From a virus, in the IMG/VR virus record IMGVR_UViG_3300034198_001262, positions 1-25,906 of that record: a DNA stretch of 25,906 bases. One strand, written 5' to 3'. The notes under the pieces were generated by a model. It worked only from the letters and a program-made list of their open reading frames with translations. It was not told the DNA's origin and did not search any database. Below, piece after piece: positions 19,301-25,906 of the stretch. The position numbers and the translations under genes are program-made. How positions within the stretch are numbered: position 1 is the first letter of the stretch; every line of letters begins with the position of its first letter.

Positions 19301-21493
19301 ACGCACTCTAGATGCTTCAATCTTAGCCATTGCTGCGCTATTGCTTTCATAAAGTGCAGTATGTTCTACAAGTTTTCTCTGAGCAATAACAAGTTGATTC
19401 ATAAGATCTATATCTTCTGGATTAAGTGCTAGTTGTTTCTCAAGTCTAGAAATTTCTTTTTGTGCAGATGCTAATCCAGCACCAGAAACATGCAGTTCTT
19501 TCTTTAGAACATTATAATCTGGCGTTTTAATACCTTTATAATTATCAATGAGTCTAGTTCCAGCAACTTTAGTATTATCCATAATATCTCTAGCGCCTTC
19601 ACCAGCATGACGCAATGAAGTCATTGCACCTACTGTGGCCCAGATACGCAGTTGTGAATCAATAGCATTACGAATAGGATAACCTAGACGCAGAAGAACC
19701 GATGCCTTCCACAAATCAGATACAGTATTAATGGTTTCATGTAAACTTCCAGAAACACTGCGCAATGCGCTTGCATTTTGCTTTAAGACTGCATCGATTT
19801 TATCAAAGTTTGCAATAGGAAGAATGTTTGCAGTCTGGGATTCAAACATAGGGACCTTAACCATTTGGTCTAACACATGGTCATAGATAAATCCATTATC
19901 TCTTGCCTCGGTTAAACGACCAGAACGTAATTGGTTATGATAGTCGAATAGTTTTGCTGCATCTTCACTTGTTACACCATGTTTTTTTGCAAGAACATTA
20001 TATCCAACATATTCTAAATCATTAATTACTTTAGCACGGGCCTCTGGTGTTACTGCTGAAGCATATCTTTCAATAAATCCTGCAGCATTTTCACGTGTGA
20101 ATGTACCTTCAGGTAGAGTTGTTAGCACACCTGTCTGTCCCTTAACAGATGGACGTGATAATTGTACAAGTCTATCTGTGACTGAGATCACTTCTTGGAT
20201 AGAATCACCATCATTTAAATTAGCCATGCCACTTGGACGCAAACGAGCGGGCCAGGTTACGCTATAATAAAGTTTATGCCACACAGTTGGTTGGTACATT
20301 TCAACAGTTGCATCGCCAACTTGGCGTGAATGGAATGGGACTGTACGTCCACCTGCCATTAACGAACCAACACTTTGGCCAAAGCGTCCGATACCTTCTG
20401 ATACTGGTGCTTCTTGTGATATGTTAAAAATTCCGTCAGCATACTTATCATGTTTAGCCCAAGCAGCAATGTATGCTTTATCTGCCTGTATTTCTTCTTC
20501 ACTTCTAAAAGCAAACTGCAGCATATCCTCAGTTGTGGCAGCCTTCATGGCTGCTTCTTGATTTAGCAAGAATTTATAGTCGCTACGTGTTAGTTCACCA
20601 CTTGCAATACGTAAAGGTGCAGCAAGATCTGGACGAGAAAGAAGTTCTAGTTCATGCGCTCCACTTGAATCGCCAAGAACTGCAAGCATTGTGTTAAGTG
20701 CTTCATCTTTATTTTGTGTTACACCCAAAAAGTATGCAACAGATGCACGGTTATTGCTGTTCTTAACCCAAGGATGATTTGCTGCCCATAATGTATCATT
20801 ATTTGCAAAATCTTCAGCAAGTTTATCATACTTTTTTGCAACATCAGATGTTACTGGAATGCCTGAGCGCACTTCACGGATTGCTTTGATTGCCACTTCT
20901 GCAGCATCTGCTGCTTTGTATGCTGCAAATGCTTTTCCGCCGACGATTGATACATCACCAAATAGCCAAGCAGCAGTATCTAATGAACCTGATATCCCTT
21001 TACCATAGATGCTATCATTGAATGCAGCATCTCGTTGCTTTTTATCATATATATCAAAATTTGAATTGGCAAAGTCTGGCTTTAATGCATCTGGTACAAG
21101 AGAGAATGCACCAAAAATATTTGTTGCAGCAGCCTGACCAAATGAAATTTGATTGCGCGCTTCCCATGCTTTTTTCCATGCAATAACAGGACTGGCTGAT
21201 TTAGTATCAGCAGTTGCTAACATAAATGCGCTCAATGGTTCACGAATAATATTTCGGTTAATAGCAGTTACTGCACCAATAACACCACCAACTGGGCGTA
21301 ATGCATTCTTAGCAAGATCTGTTCCAGCCTGCTTTAAGGTTCCAGCAAAGTTATCATATTCTTTTCTGTCATTCCAAGGTGCAGTAGCAATATCCCATGC
21401 AAACTTTGGAAGTGAACCAATGGCTAAGCCAATATCTAAACCCCAGTCTCTGGTTCCTTTTGCAAGGTCACCTAAACGGTCCCAGATATTCAT
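16358..21493 (-). CDS. Giant internal virion protein with ParB/sulfiredoxin-like domain
   Basis: This 1,711-residue protein is the largest in the window. An amphipathic N-terminus (WDRLGDLAKGTRDWGLDIGLAIGS) is followed by long helical regions. A coiled coil lies near 658-731 (EISRLEKQLAL ... MNQLVIAQRKLVEH). Residues about 935-1010 resemble a ParB/Srx-like domain: IDALRKSIRKG, then PIMVVYDNETG and IGEGNHRLQAAIAEG (GNHR at 983-986), then VPVRVV. A conserved virion segment RFISPFFSAQENAVKTW follows near 1196, then a Gly/hydrophobic stretch near 1270-1340 that could meet a membrane. Such size and position fit an ejected core protein of short-tailed phages. Multi-domain injected 'polyvalent' phage proteins with ParB-like domains are established. 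The start ATG 21493 overlaps the previous stop (ATGA). Confidence 0.75.
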   Translation of the reverse strand: MNIWDRLGDLAKGTRDWGLDIGLAIGSLPKFAWDIATAPWNDRKEYDNFAGTLKQAGTDLAKNALRPVGGVIGAVTAINRNIIREPLSAFMLATADTKSASPVIAWKKAWEARNQISFGQAAATNIFGAFSLVPDALKPDFANSNFDIYDKKQRDAAFNDSIYGKGISGSLDTAAWLFGDVSIVGGKAFAAYKAADAAEVAIKAIREVRSGIPVTSDVAKKYDKLAEDFANNDTLWAANHPWVKNSNNRASVAYFLGVTQNKDEALNTMLAVLGDSSGAHELELLSRPDLAAPLRIASGELTRSDYKFLLNQEAAMKAATTEDMLQFAFRSEEEIQADKAYIAAWAKHDKYADGIFNISQEAPVSEGIGRFGQSVGSLMAGGRTVPFHSRQVGDATVEMYQPTVWHKLYYSVTWPARLRPSGMANLNDGDSIQEVISVTDRLVQLSRPSVKGQTGVLTTLPEGTFTRENAAGFIERYASAVTPEARAKVINDLEYVGYNVLAKKHGVTSEDAAKLFDYHNQLRSGRLTEARDNGFIYDHVLDQMVKVPMFESQTANILPIANFDKIDAVLKQNASALRSVSGSLHETINTVSDLWKASVLLRLGYPIRNAIDSQLRIWATVGAMTSLRHAGEGARDIMDNTKVAGTRLIDNYKGIKTPDYNVLKKELHVSGAGLASAQKEISRLEKQLALNPEDIDLMNQLVIAQRKLVEHTALYESNSAAMAKIEASRVRSNKKHIGQSDIDFESSIDSIDGITYTAHGAFGGPNGGLFRKLNSSAQTFSNLLEDTAGLYGKNLSAKGIGMVRPEDANYYQAWADAINNVFGNSKVARALMSGKDRATVIKELAADAELRARMGIRRSEVEDYVDTTQRFLDNYIPNGYGIREEILGPYAKVKSKFPYLQKYLDGGSGGLVGSRDTVGFVKVEALKDMPGNALSNTEGIDALRKSIRKGMGFATREFNGKPYQDPIMVVYDNETGLAYIGEGNHRLQAAIAEGLDAVPVRVVKGNADEMVAKGGRKPKQIKNGKTPEFVDSYGPNAGKVRDPEYVPPTMHPSRVFDPEFIVNPNAMEGSRVSEEFLRNAITDPSKLPIVHGPLLDANINLRPKAIIRQFTNTMFKYLGQLPEDNWARHPLFIDLYQKSMQKRIATAEFLHGGKFTRSEWADIQYKLEASARADAMKGVKEILYNVEYRSNAAHMLRFISPFFSAQENAVKTWLKIAADKPQMLNRANVIWNAPNRLGMITDQNGNTVDSSKPLNPNDTMWFPIPKTLKKLPILGAGLSSLDQVGVSKKSLDVMFAGNPFGVSVGPFAAIPIANVLKVKPEWSSVVSFAFPFGPDASIVNQFLPTWARHGSEILKGQNSDAYAKTYQLIWLTEQHKARDEGKPYLTDKEIKTKTDAFYKMRMAASLILPFAPQFDSPYRLYMDKWRNYGNLYGLNADAKFLQDYPDFFDFATTLSKNPTGSQATMDSVQNAKRYSSLISNIATDNPSLVGLVTNGSNAAKFDPTAYWWQQETSIGPGTPEKFRGKSNPQEAQALNKQREGWAKYRIAMTIIDNRLKDRGLTSLTQHGAEDLLAAKQAVISSLSSEIDPVTKQPTGQVSAWYQDYKDVDGTKTARTVDGFRKILSDKTFMADNANDPTWKSLAMYMKVRDQIAVTLSGRNTSNIDAKSNADLKSVLEYYISQLKNGDIQFSTIYDRYLSQDKIYDKYLGLGA

Positions 21494-21942
21494 GAATTAC
21501 CGTTCATTAATTTGTTAAGTGCATCACGTGTATCAGTAGATGTTTCTGGACGTGAAGCAATAAAGTCTAATACTGGACGGTACTGTTGCATTAACTGATC
21601 AAACTTAGTATTGTCAGGTTGCGCTGGTAGCCCAGGAACTGATGTAGCACCAGGCCCCATTGAGGCTCCATCCATAACATGCTGATCTGGATTCTCTGTT
21701 GGTGCAGTGATTTGAGTAACCTCAGGCAATTGAGGAGTAGGAACACCTGTTGGTGTTGGAGAATTTGCTGTTCCCTGTAAAGGAGCACCAGCCATTTGTT
21801 CTGCTAATGCTTTATTTTGGCCATAGGCAAAACCTTTGTACTGACCTGATTGTCCTGCACCACCAGTACCTGATACATTAGCAGGATTATTCTGCGGAGC
21901 AGTTGGGCGGAGACCGCCTCTATTCTCTGGTGCAGTTGTCAT
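21490..21942 (-). CDS. Pro/Gln/Gly-rich protein
   Basis: This 150-residue protein is low in complexity. Its first 100 residues are Pro, Gln, Asn, Gly and Thr-rich and probably disordered (NRGGLRPTAPQNNPANVSG; TPTGVPTPQLPEVTQITAPTE). A short C-terminal helical region follows (FDQLMQQYRPVLDFIASRPE; DTRDALNKLMNGN). No motif was recognised. Strong ribosome binding site AGGAGGAA before ATG 21942; ATGA overlap with the giant virion gene, suggesting paired production. It could be a linker, core or chaperone-like partner of that protein. Confidence 0.65.
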   Translation of the reverse strand: MTTAPENRGGLRPTAPQNNPANVSGTGGAGQSGQYKGFAYGQNKALAEQMAGAPLQGTANSPTPTGVPTPQLPEVTQITAPTENPDQHVMDGASMGPGATSVPGLPAQPDNTKFDQLMQQYRPVLDFIASRPETSTDTRDALNKLMNGNS

Positions 21943-21950
21943 GATTCCTC

Positions 21951-22493
21951 CTACTTAATATATTTAAATTGCAATTTTGAAATATAAGGACCTGCAGTAA
22001 ATGCAGTTAATTTAGATGCAATCTCCATTGCTTCATATGCATCTGCTCCTGCATGCAAGGCACCAAGTGCATAAGATGCACCAGAACCTGCTGCGTATAT
22101 TCCACTTTTATTTTTGCTAACTGATAAATCATTATCTATGTCGAATATCTCACCACATACTGCAATAAGAAATTGAAATCTTAATTCACCTTTTGTCTCA
22201 TCAAAGTTATATCCATTCTCTGTTAGGCATTTACGTAGAGAAGGCATAGCCTTTGTAATCATAAAGTGATATAAATCTTTTCTATCTTTTGTAGTTGGTG
22301 TTGGTGGGTCCCATATATGTTGTGCAACATCACATGGAAGTACTTCACCAGATCCACCTATAATAAATGCACCACGTTCAGACAGTTTCTTAACATTAGG
22401 ATGGTTATAAATAAAACCATTATCATCTGTTGTTTGGCTATCTGCAATTAGATGAGACTGTGTTTCAGTTTCAATACCGATTATTGTTGTCAT
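21951..22493 (-). CDS. Proteasome/HslV-like Ntn-hydrolase (candidate capsid-maturation protease)
   Basis: This 180-residue protein is close to the size of HslV and lacks a visible propeptide. After Met removal it begins TTIIGIE, giving an N-terminal Thr1 as in proteasome beta subunits. Asp17 (LIADSQTT) is in exact proteasome register, and Lys34 or Lys35 (NVKKL) is one or two residues from the expected Lys33. FIIGGSGEV and IYAAGSGASYALGAL (131-145; GSG at 135-137) resemble the conserved strand and S-G motif of HslV/20S beta chains. Threonine peptidases of this fold cleave peptide bonds inside closed rings. It lies between portal and virion core genes, where phages usually encode the prohead protease, and no other protease gene was seen. 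A role in scaffold or core processing is inferred. Good ribosome binding site (GGAGGGG) before ATG 22493. Confidence 0.78.
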   Translation of the reverse strand: MTTIIGIETETQSHLIADSQTTDDNGFIYNHPNVKKLSERGAFIIGGSGEVLPCDVAQHIWDPPTPTTKDRKDLYHFMITKAMPSLRKCLTENGYNFDETKGELRFQFLIAVCGEIFDIDNDLSVSKNKSGIYAAGSGASYALGALHAGADAYEAMEIASKLTAFTAGPYISKLQFKYIK

Positions 22494-22507
22494 TGTCCCC
22501 TCCTAGA

Positions 22508-24289
22508 TTACATTTTGCGAGAAGAACGAACGCTCGCTGTAGGCTTTCCTCCACCAGTAATACCTGACAACAATGTCATTACATCAGGTGGTGCGGTTTG
22601 AATATTTGCTGGCATTTCATTTGGAGTAGCGCCTCCTACTGGAGTGCCAGTGGGAGCAGGGGACGTTTGCTCAACCGCTTGTGGCATCCCAGCAGGAGGA
22701 ACTGTTTGCTGCTGTGGGGCAAAGGTTGCTTCAATTGCATCCTCTAATGCCTGTCCCTTTTGGCGTGCCTTGATGACAGCAGCAATTTTACGTACTACAG
22801 CGGAAGCATCCTGGCCTTGAGTAGCCATCTGTGGAATTGCTTGTGTGTAGGCAGTAAGTGAATTAAGAAGTGAATCTCTCATCTTCTCAATTTCAATCTT
22901 TTCTAATTCTTGTGTTACATTAACTGTAAATGGAAGTTCACGCATTGCCATATCTTTGGAGATTAATCCACCACCAAGTGCCTGTAGCATAAAGATAAGA
23001 CCTTGTGCTGGGTTAAGACCAGCAAGCATTCCATAACGGACATCTGCTGAGTAATCAGATTTGATGTCTTTCTTAGGTGAGTATGTAATTTCGTATGGTG
23101 AACCTGAGTCAACACCACGAATTGTCTTCTCACCTGGAAAAATTTTCTCATCAACTTCAAAACAAAGTTGGATTACATCACGAAGTGCAGCAGCAAAGAT
23201 TGCCTGTGCTGACTTAACTTGTGTATCAAAGGCTCCCATAAGAGCCTGCACACCTTGGCCTGTAACCACTGATGCATTGATATTACCTGTACGTCCCTCA
23301 GGATAACGAGCACCAACACGAAGTTCTTGGTTTAATAATGATTGCTCAGTGAATGCACCTTGTGGTAGAGTCAACTCTACGCGTCGTACACCTTGAGGAT
23401 TTGCTGTACGAATAACAGCATCTCCACCTAGTTGAAGTTCTTGAACATCATTAGGTAGAACAATAGGAGCCTGTACAGATTTTTCTGCAGCCTCCATAGC
23501 AAGTAATGCAAAACGATTGCGTAGTAATTGAATACCAAGAATGTCGTCGAACTGTCCACGTAGTTCACCATCGATAGATGGTTTACGTGCAACAACAATC
23601 ATCATCTTACCAATAGGATTAATAGCCTTTGATAAAACTAAATTATTTTTTGTTGGAATGTAGATAAGTGATTGGTCTTTATCATAGTAACGAATCATTT
23701 CAACCTGAGCATTGAGGTCCTGCTTGTAGCCAAAGCCACCAAGTAGTTCACGATCGTAATCAGGAAACTGGGAAACAAGTTCGCCTAGAGACATCATGTA
23801 TCGTTTAGCAAAAGCAACGCATCGCCCGTAGCGATCAAATTCTGGGTAAGCACCTATTGGGTTTTCTACACGGATGCGAGGTAGTTTGCTTTCTTCGTCC
23901 AGTTCAATCATGAACGGAACGAAACCATATGTTATATACCAGTCAGCACCTGAGTACATTTGGACTGATAGATCAGAGTGTGCAAAATAATTTGATGCAA
24001 TGCGAGTGCGCTTATCAGCAAATGTTCGTGCACGATCTGATACTTGATTAGCAGCAGAACAATTGACGGCCGGGAGTGGGGCCATAACCTCAGATAGGTC
24101 GCGTGCTACAATGTCAATAAAGTTTGCAACTACGTTGGCATCAACACCATCTGGAAAGAAATCAGGATATACTTCTGCAATCTTTCCTTTACGGACAGCA
24201 AGGACGTCTAGGTTGCGAGCATCGCGCTCACTATTACGGTAGCGTAGAGAGTTTACTCTTGCTACTACCTGTTCCATTGATAATGCCAT
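22508..24289 (-). CDS. Portal protein
   Basis: This 593-residue protein lies directly after the large terminase, as portals do. The N-terminus is helical (MALSMEQVVARVNSLRYRNSERD), followed by VVANFIDIVARDLSEVMAPLPAVNC. Mixed alpha/beta regions (SDLSVQMYSGADWYITYGFVPFMIE; KLPRIRVENPIGAYPEFDRYGR) match the portal core, and FAKRYMMSLGELVSQFP and IIQL-type helices could form the stem. The C-terminal 100 residues are helical, then Pro/Gln/Thr-rich (PQQQTVPPAGMPQAVEQTSPAP...). It forms the 12-subunit DNA channel at one capsid vertex. I chose ATG 24289, which has AGGAC upstream, seven bases after the terminase stop; the in-frame ATG at 24337 overlaps the terminase by 41 bases and has no ribosome binding site. 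Confidence 0.85.
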   Translation of the reverse strand: MALSMEQVVARVNSLRYRNSERDARNLDVLAVRKGKIAEVYPDFFPDGVDANVVANFIDIVARDLSEVMAPLPAVNCSAANQVSDRARTFADKRTRIASNYFAHSDLSVQMYSGADWYITYGFVPFMIELDEESKLPRIRVENPIGAYPEFDRYGRCVAFAKRYMMSLGELVSQFPDYDRELLGGFGYKQDLNAQVEMIRYYDKDQSLIYIPTKNNLVLSKAINPIGKMMIVVARKPSIDGELRGQFDDILGIQLLRNRFALLAMEAAEKSVQAPIVLPNDVQELQLGGDAVIRTANPQGVRRVELTLPQGAFTEQSLLNQELRVGARYPEGRTGNINASVVTGQGVQALMGAFDTQVKSAQAIFAAALRDVIQLCFEVDEKIFPGEKTIRGVDSGSPYEITYSPKKDIKSDYSADVRYGMLAGLNPAQGLIFMLQALGGGLISKDMAMRELPFTVNVTQELEKIEIEKMRDSLLNSLTAYTQAIPQMATQGQDASAVVRKIAAVIKARQKGQALEDAIEATFAPQQQTVPPAGMPQAVEQTSPAPTGTPVGGATPNEMPANIQTAPPDVMTLLSGITGGGKPTASVRSSRKM

Positions 24290-24296
24290 TATTGTC

Positions 24297-25906
24297 CTAT
24301 CCGTATTGCTCTGCCCATTGAGAGGCAAAGGCTTCATCTAGTTGTATAGAACCACGTTGTGCTATTTGAGAACGCGTAGCCCATCTATTTGTTTGATATT
24401 GTCCAACGCGTGAAGACTGTTGCATCAGTTCACGTATACGGATAATGGCAAACCATAGTGCCATCACACAGTCAGTTGGGTTCTTTGTATCTGGTTTCCA
24501 AGTAATCAGTTGCTGTGTGAGGGACTTTAACCCCTCTGAGCCTTCATTGCTTGGCATCTCTATAATGCCATTATCTTGGTAACGTCCATCACGAACACTA
24601 CCAAATAGGCTGGCCATAGAAGCCACACCAAAAGATACGTCCCACTTATTTTTACCAGTGAAGTGTGAATTTAACTGGCATCCGTACGAAGCCAAGAAGT
24701 TCCGCAAGTCATCATCCATAGCGTAGTACTTCTGATGTGCGTTGATTTCGACTCTGAACTCTTGAGGTTTATATTTCTCTACCCACTCGTGAATGAGTGC
24801 GGTCTCTTTCTGCGGAGTTGGATCAACCATGTTGACACAATCCAAAACATATATCTTTCCATCGCCTCGGTTATAAGTAACAGCGACGAAGGCGCTGCGA
24901 CCAGAAACGGCTGGGTCAAATCCAATTACTGTATACGTTCCGTCGACATGCTTGGGATGTCCTGCAGCATGTTGTTTAAGCGGTCCGCGCTTTCGCATAC
25001 CGTTGACACATCCTGCAACTGTTGCTGGCGCAAAGATGGAGTCTTCTTGGACGTCTTCTTGCTGGTAGACCATAGCCCAGACAGATGGCGCAACCTCAGA
25101 GCGCCTCGTAAATAACGAGGGTCCATCCCATTTCGGATAAAGTCCATTAGCGTCAGGTTCGTCAATCTCATTCTCTTGCTGTGTTGTCTTTGGCCAGAGG
25201 GTTTTCCAATTCTTTGGTTCCTCGTCAAATTCCAACACGGCTGGTTGGGCAAAGTAAGTAAAGGGAGATTTGCCACCCGTCCATTGGTCAGGGTCACGAA
25301 TCATCTTATAAAGGTCAATAGGCGATACACGTGTACCAACCACTAGAAGTTTACCATGACGTCCTAGACGGGTGATAACTTCTTTCTGAAGCCATTCAAT
25401 CTGCTTTTCCCACTCGTGGGCATTAGCACCCATCACGACGTCATCTAGGATAATCAGGTCGGCACGTGCTCCGTAAATCTGAGAACCAAAGCCGAGCGCT
25501 TGCACGGTTGGATCTTTCTCACCAGAGTCTCGACCTGTACCTAGATAAATCATATCAGCAGACCATTGGGTTGCATCTGCCTTGTAGCCACCATTTGGGC
25601 CAAAGGCCACCTGTAGTTTGGTGTAGGCTGGGTGAGAAAGACGAGTCTTGATAGCGCCAAGGAACTTGCGCGCCATACCCTGAGTCTTAGAGACCACAAT
25701 GACTCGAGCGTTAGGATTGGTTACAATCTTGTAGACTACGTAGTTTGTAGTAATCACTGTTGACTTGGCGTGCTCGGGCGGTACGTTAATTAAAACACGA
25801 TTGGCAGCACCAGGTTCGTAAGTCATAGATGGATGAAGCCATCGTGGCTCTCGTCCTTCAATCAGGTCTATCCAGTCGAGGTGGTGTTCAAAAAGTTTTG
25901 TATCTA
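24297..25906 (-). CDS. terL: Terminase large subunit (5' end outside window)
   Basis: The frame is open to the window edge, so the true start lies beyond 25906; 535 residues are visible. Counting from the Met at 25826, a Walker A-like VPPEHAKST (15-23) and Walker B LIILDDVV (124-131) form the ATPase that drives DNA packaging. The coupling motif VVGTRVSP (162-169) follows. The C-terminal nuclease domain starts at VIGFDPAVSGRS (Asp304), continues with FRVEINAHQKYYAMDDDL, and ends with NPTDCVMALWFAII. These are the acidic positions of the RNase H-like nuclease that cuts concatemeric DNA. Residues upstream of that Met (LFEHHLDWIDLIEGREPRWLHP) are normal coding sequence, so the Met is internal. 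The small terminase is not in the window. Confidence 0.92.
   Translation of the reverse strand, partial: DTKLFEHHLDWIDLIEGREPRWLHPSMTYEPGAANRVLINVPPEHAKSTVITTNYVVYKIVTNPNARVIVVSKTQGMARKFLGAIKTRLSHPAYTKLQVAFGPNGGYKADATQWSADMIYLGTGRDSGEKDPTVQALGFGSQIYGARADLIILDDVVMGANAHEWEKQIEWLQKEVITRLGRHGKLLVVGTRVSPIDLYKMIRDPDQWTGGKSPFTYFAQPAVLEFDEEPKNWKTLWPKTTQQENEIDEPDANGLYPKWDGPSLFTRRSEVAPSVWAMVYQQEDVQEDSIFAPATVAGCVNGMRKRGPLKQHAAGHPKHVDGTYTVIGFDPAVSGRSAFVAVTYNRGDGKIYVLDCVNMVDPTPQKETALIHEWVEKYKPQEFRVEINAHQKYYAMDDDLRNFLASYGCQLNSHFTGKNKWDVSFGVASMASLFGSVRDGRYQDNGIIEMPSNEGSEGLKSLTQQLITWKPDTKNPTDCVMALWFAIIRIRELMQQSSRVGQYQTNRWATRSQIAQRGSIQLDEAFASQWAEQYG

Noticed and set aside
22508-24337. Longer portal ORF starting at 24337
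   Set aside because: It overlaps the terminase by 41 bases without a ribosome binding site; ATG 24289 has AGGAC and typical spacing.

Overview
The window is about 26 kb of a double-stranded DNA phage genome. It carries the late (virion and lysis) half of the genome and the edge of a DNA-recombination block. The DNA is A+T-rich by eye and the genes are tightly packed. Almost every gene is on the minus strand, so the window reads from right to left. Many neighbours share stop/start codons (ATGA, GTGA, TAATG). A large terminase, a portal, a scaffold, an N4-gp56-type major capsid protein, a helical head-tail adaptor, a propeller-like nozzle candidate and a 1,711-residue internal virion protein are present. 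No tape measure, tail-tube or tail-chaperone genes are visible, so a short-tailed (podovirus-like) phage is the best reading. The Zn-ribbon protein beside a RecB/Cas4-type exonuclease and the holin with an ELRPNGGS stretch resemble actinobacteriophage proteins. With the A+T-rich DNA, this suggests an aquatic low-GC actinobacterium as host. That is inference.

Layout, in order of transcription. (1) 25906-21490: large terminase (cut by the window edge), portal, a small proteasome/HslV-like Ntn-hydrolase in the position usually held by the capsid-maturation protease, and a Pro/Gln-rich protein. (2) 21493-13224: a giant internal virion protein with a ParB/sulfiredoxin-like GNHR motif, then three further large proteins without recognisable domains, probably internal or ejected. 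(3) 13223-11293: a structured gap, scaffold, major capsid protein with a near-perfect ribosome binding site, a UUCG-capped hairpin, and a small protein. (4) 11284-9895: a Cys-rich protein and five tiny, very basic proteins, including DUF6496-like and DUF6321-like ones. (5) 9873-2628: a GT-A glycosyltransferase, a small protein, the head-tail adaptor, three fibre/appendage proteins including an Asn/Ser/Thr-rich propeller-like one, a second GT-A glycosyltransferase, a small protein, and the nozzle/tail protein. (6) 2618-1763: lysis cassette of holin, CHAP endolysin and a second small membrane protein.

The late operon ends at a strong bidirectional terminator (1683-1724). Facing it is the only convincing plus-strand gene, a 51-residue membrane protein with its own promoter and a leader hairpin. 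Divergent from that gene, a promoter with perfect TTGACA and TATAAT boxes drives a minus-strand recombination module with an apparently leaderless transcript: a RecB/Cas4-type exonuclease split by a one-base frameshift, a Zn-ribbon protein, and the beginning of an unidentified gene.

The most notable points are the proteasome-like peptidase beside the portal, with Thr1 and Asp17 in proteasome register; the giant virion protein with an embedded ParB/Srx-like motif; two glycosyltransferases inside the virion gene block; the cassette of tiny basic proteins; and the regulatory knot at 1360-1760. No tRNA, rRNA, CRISPR array, insertion sequence or integrase was seen.
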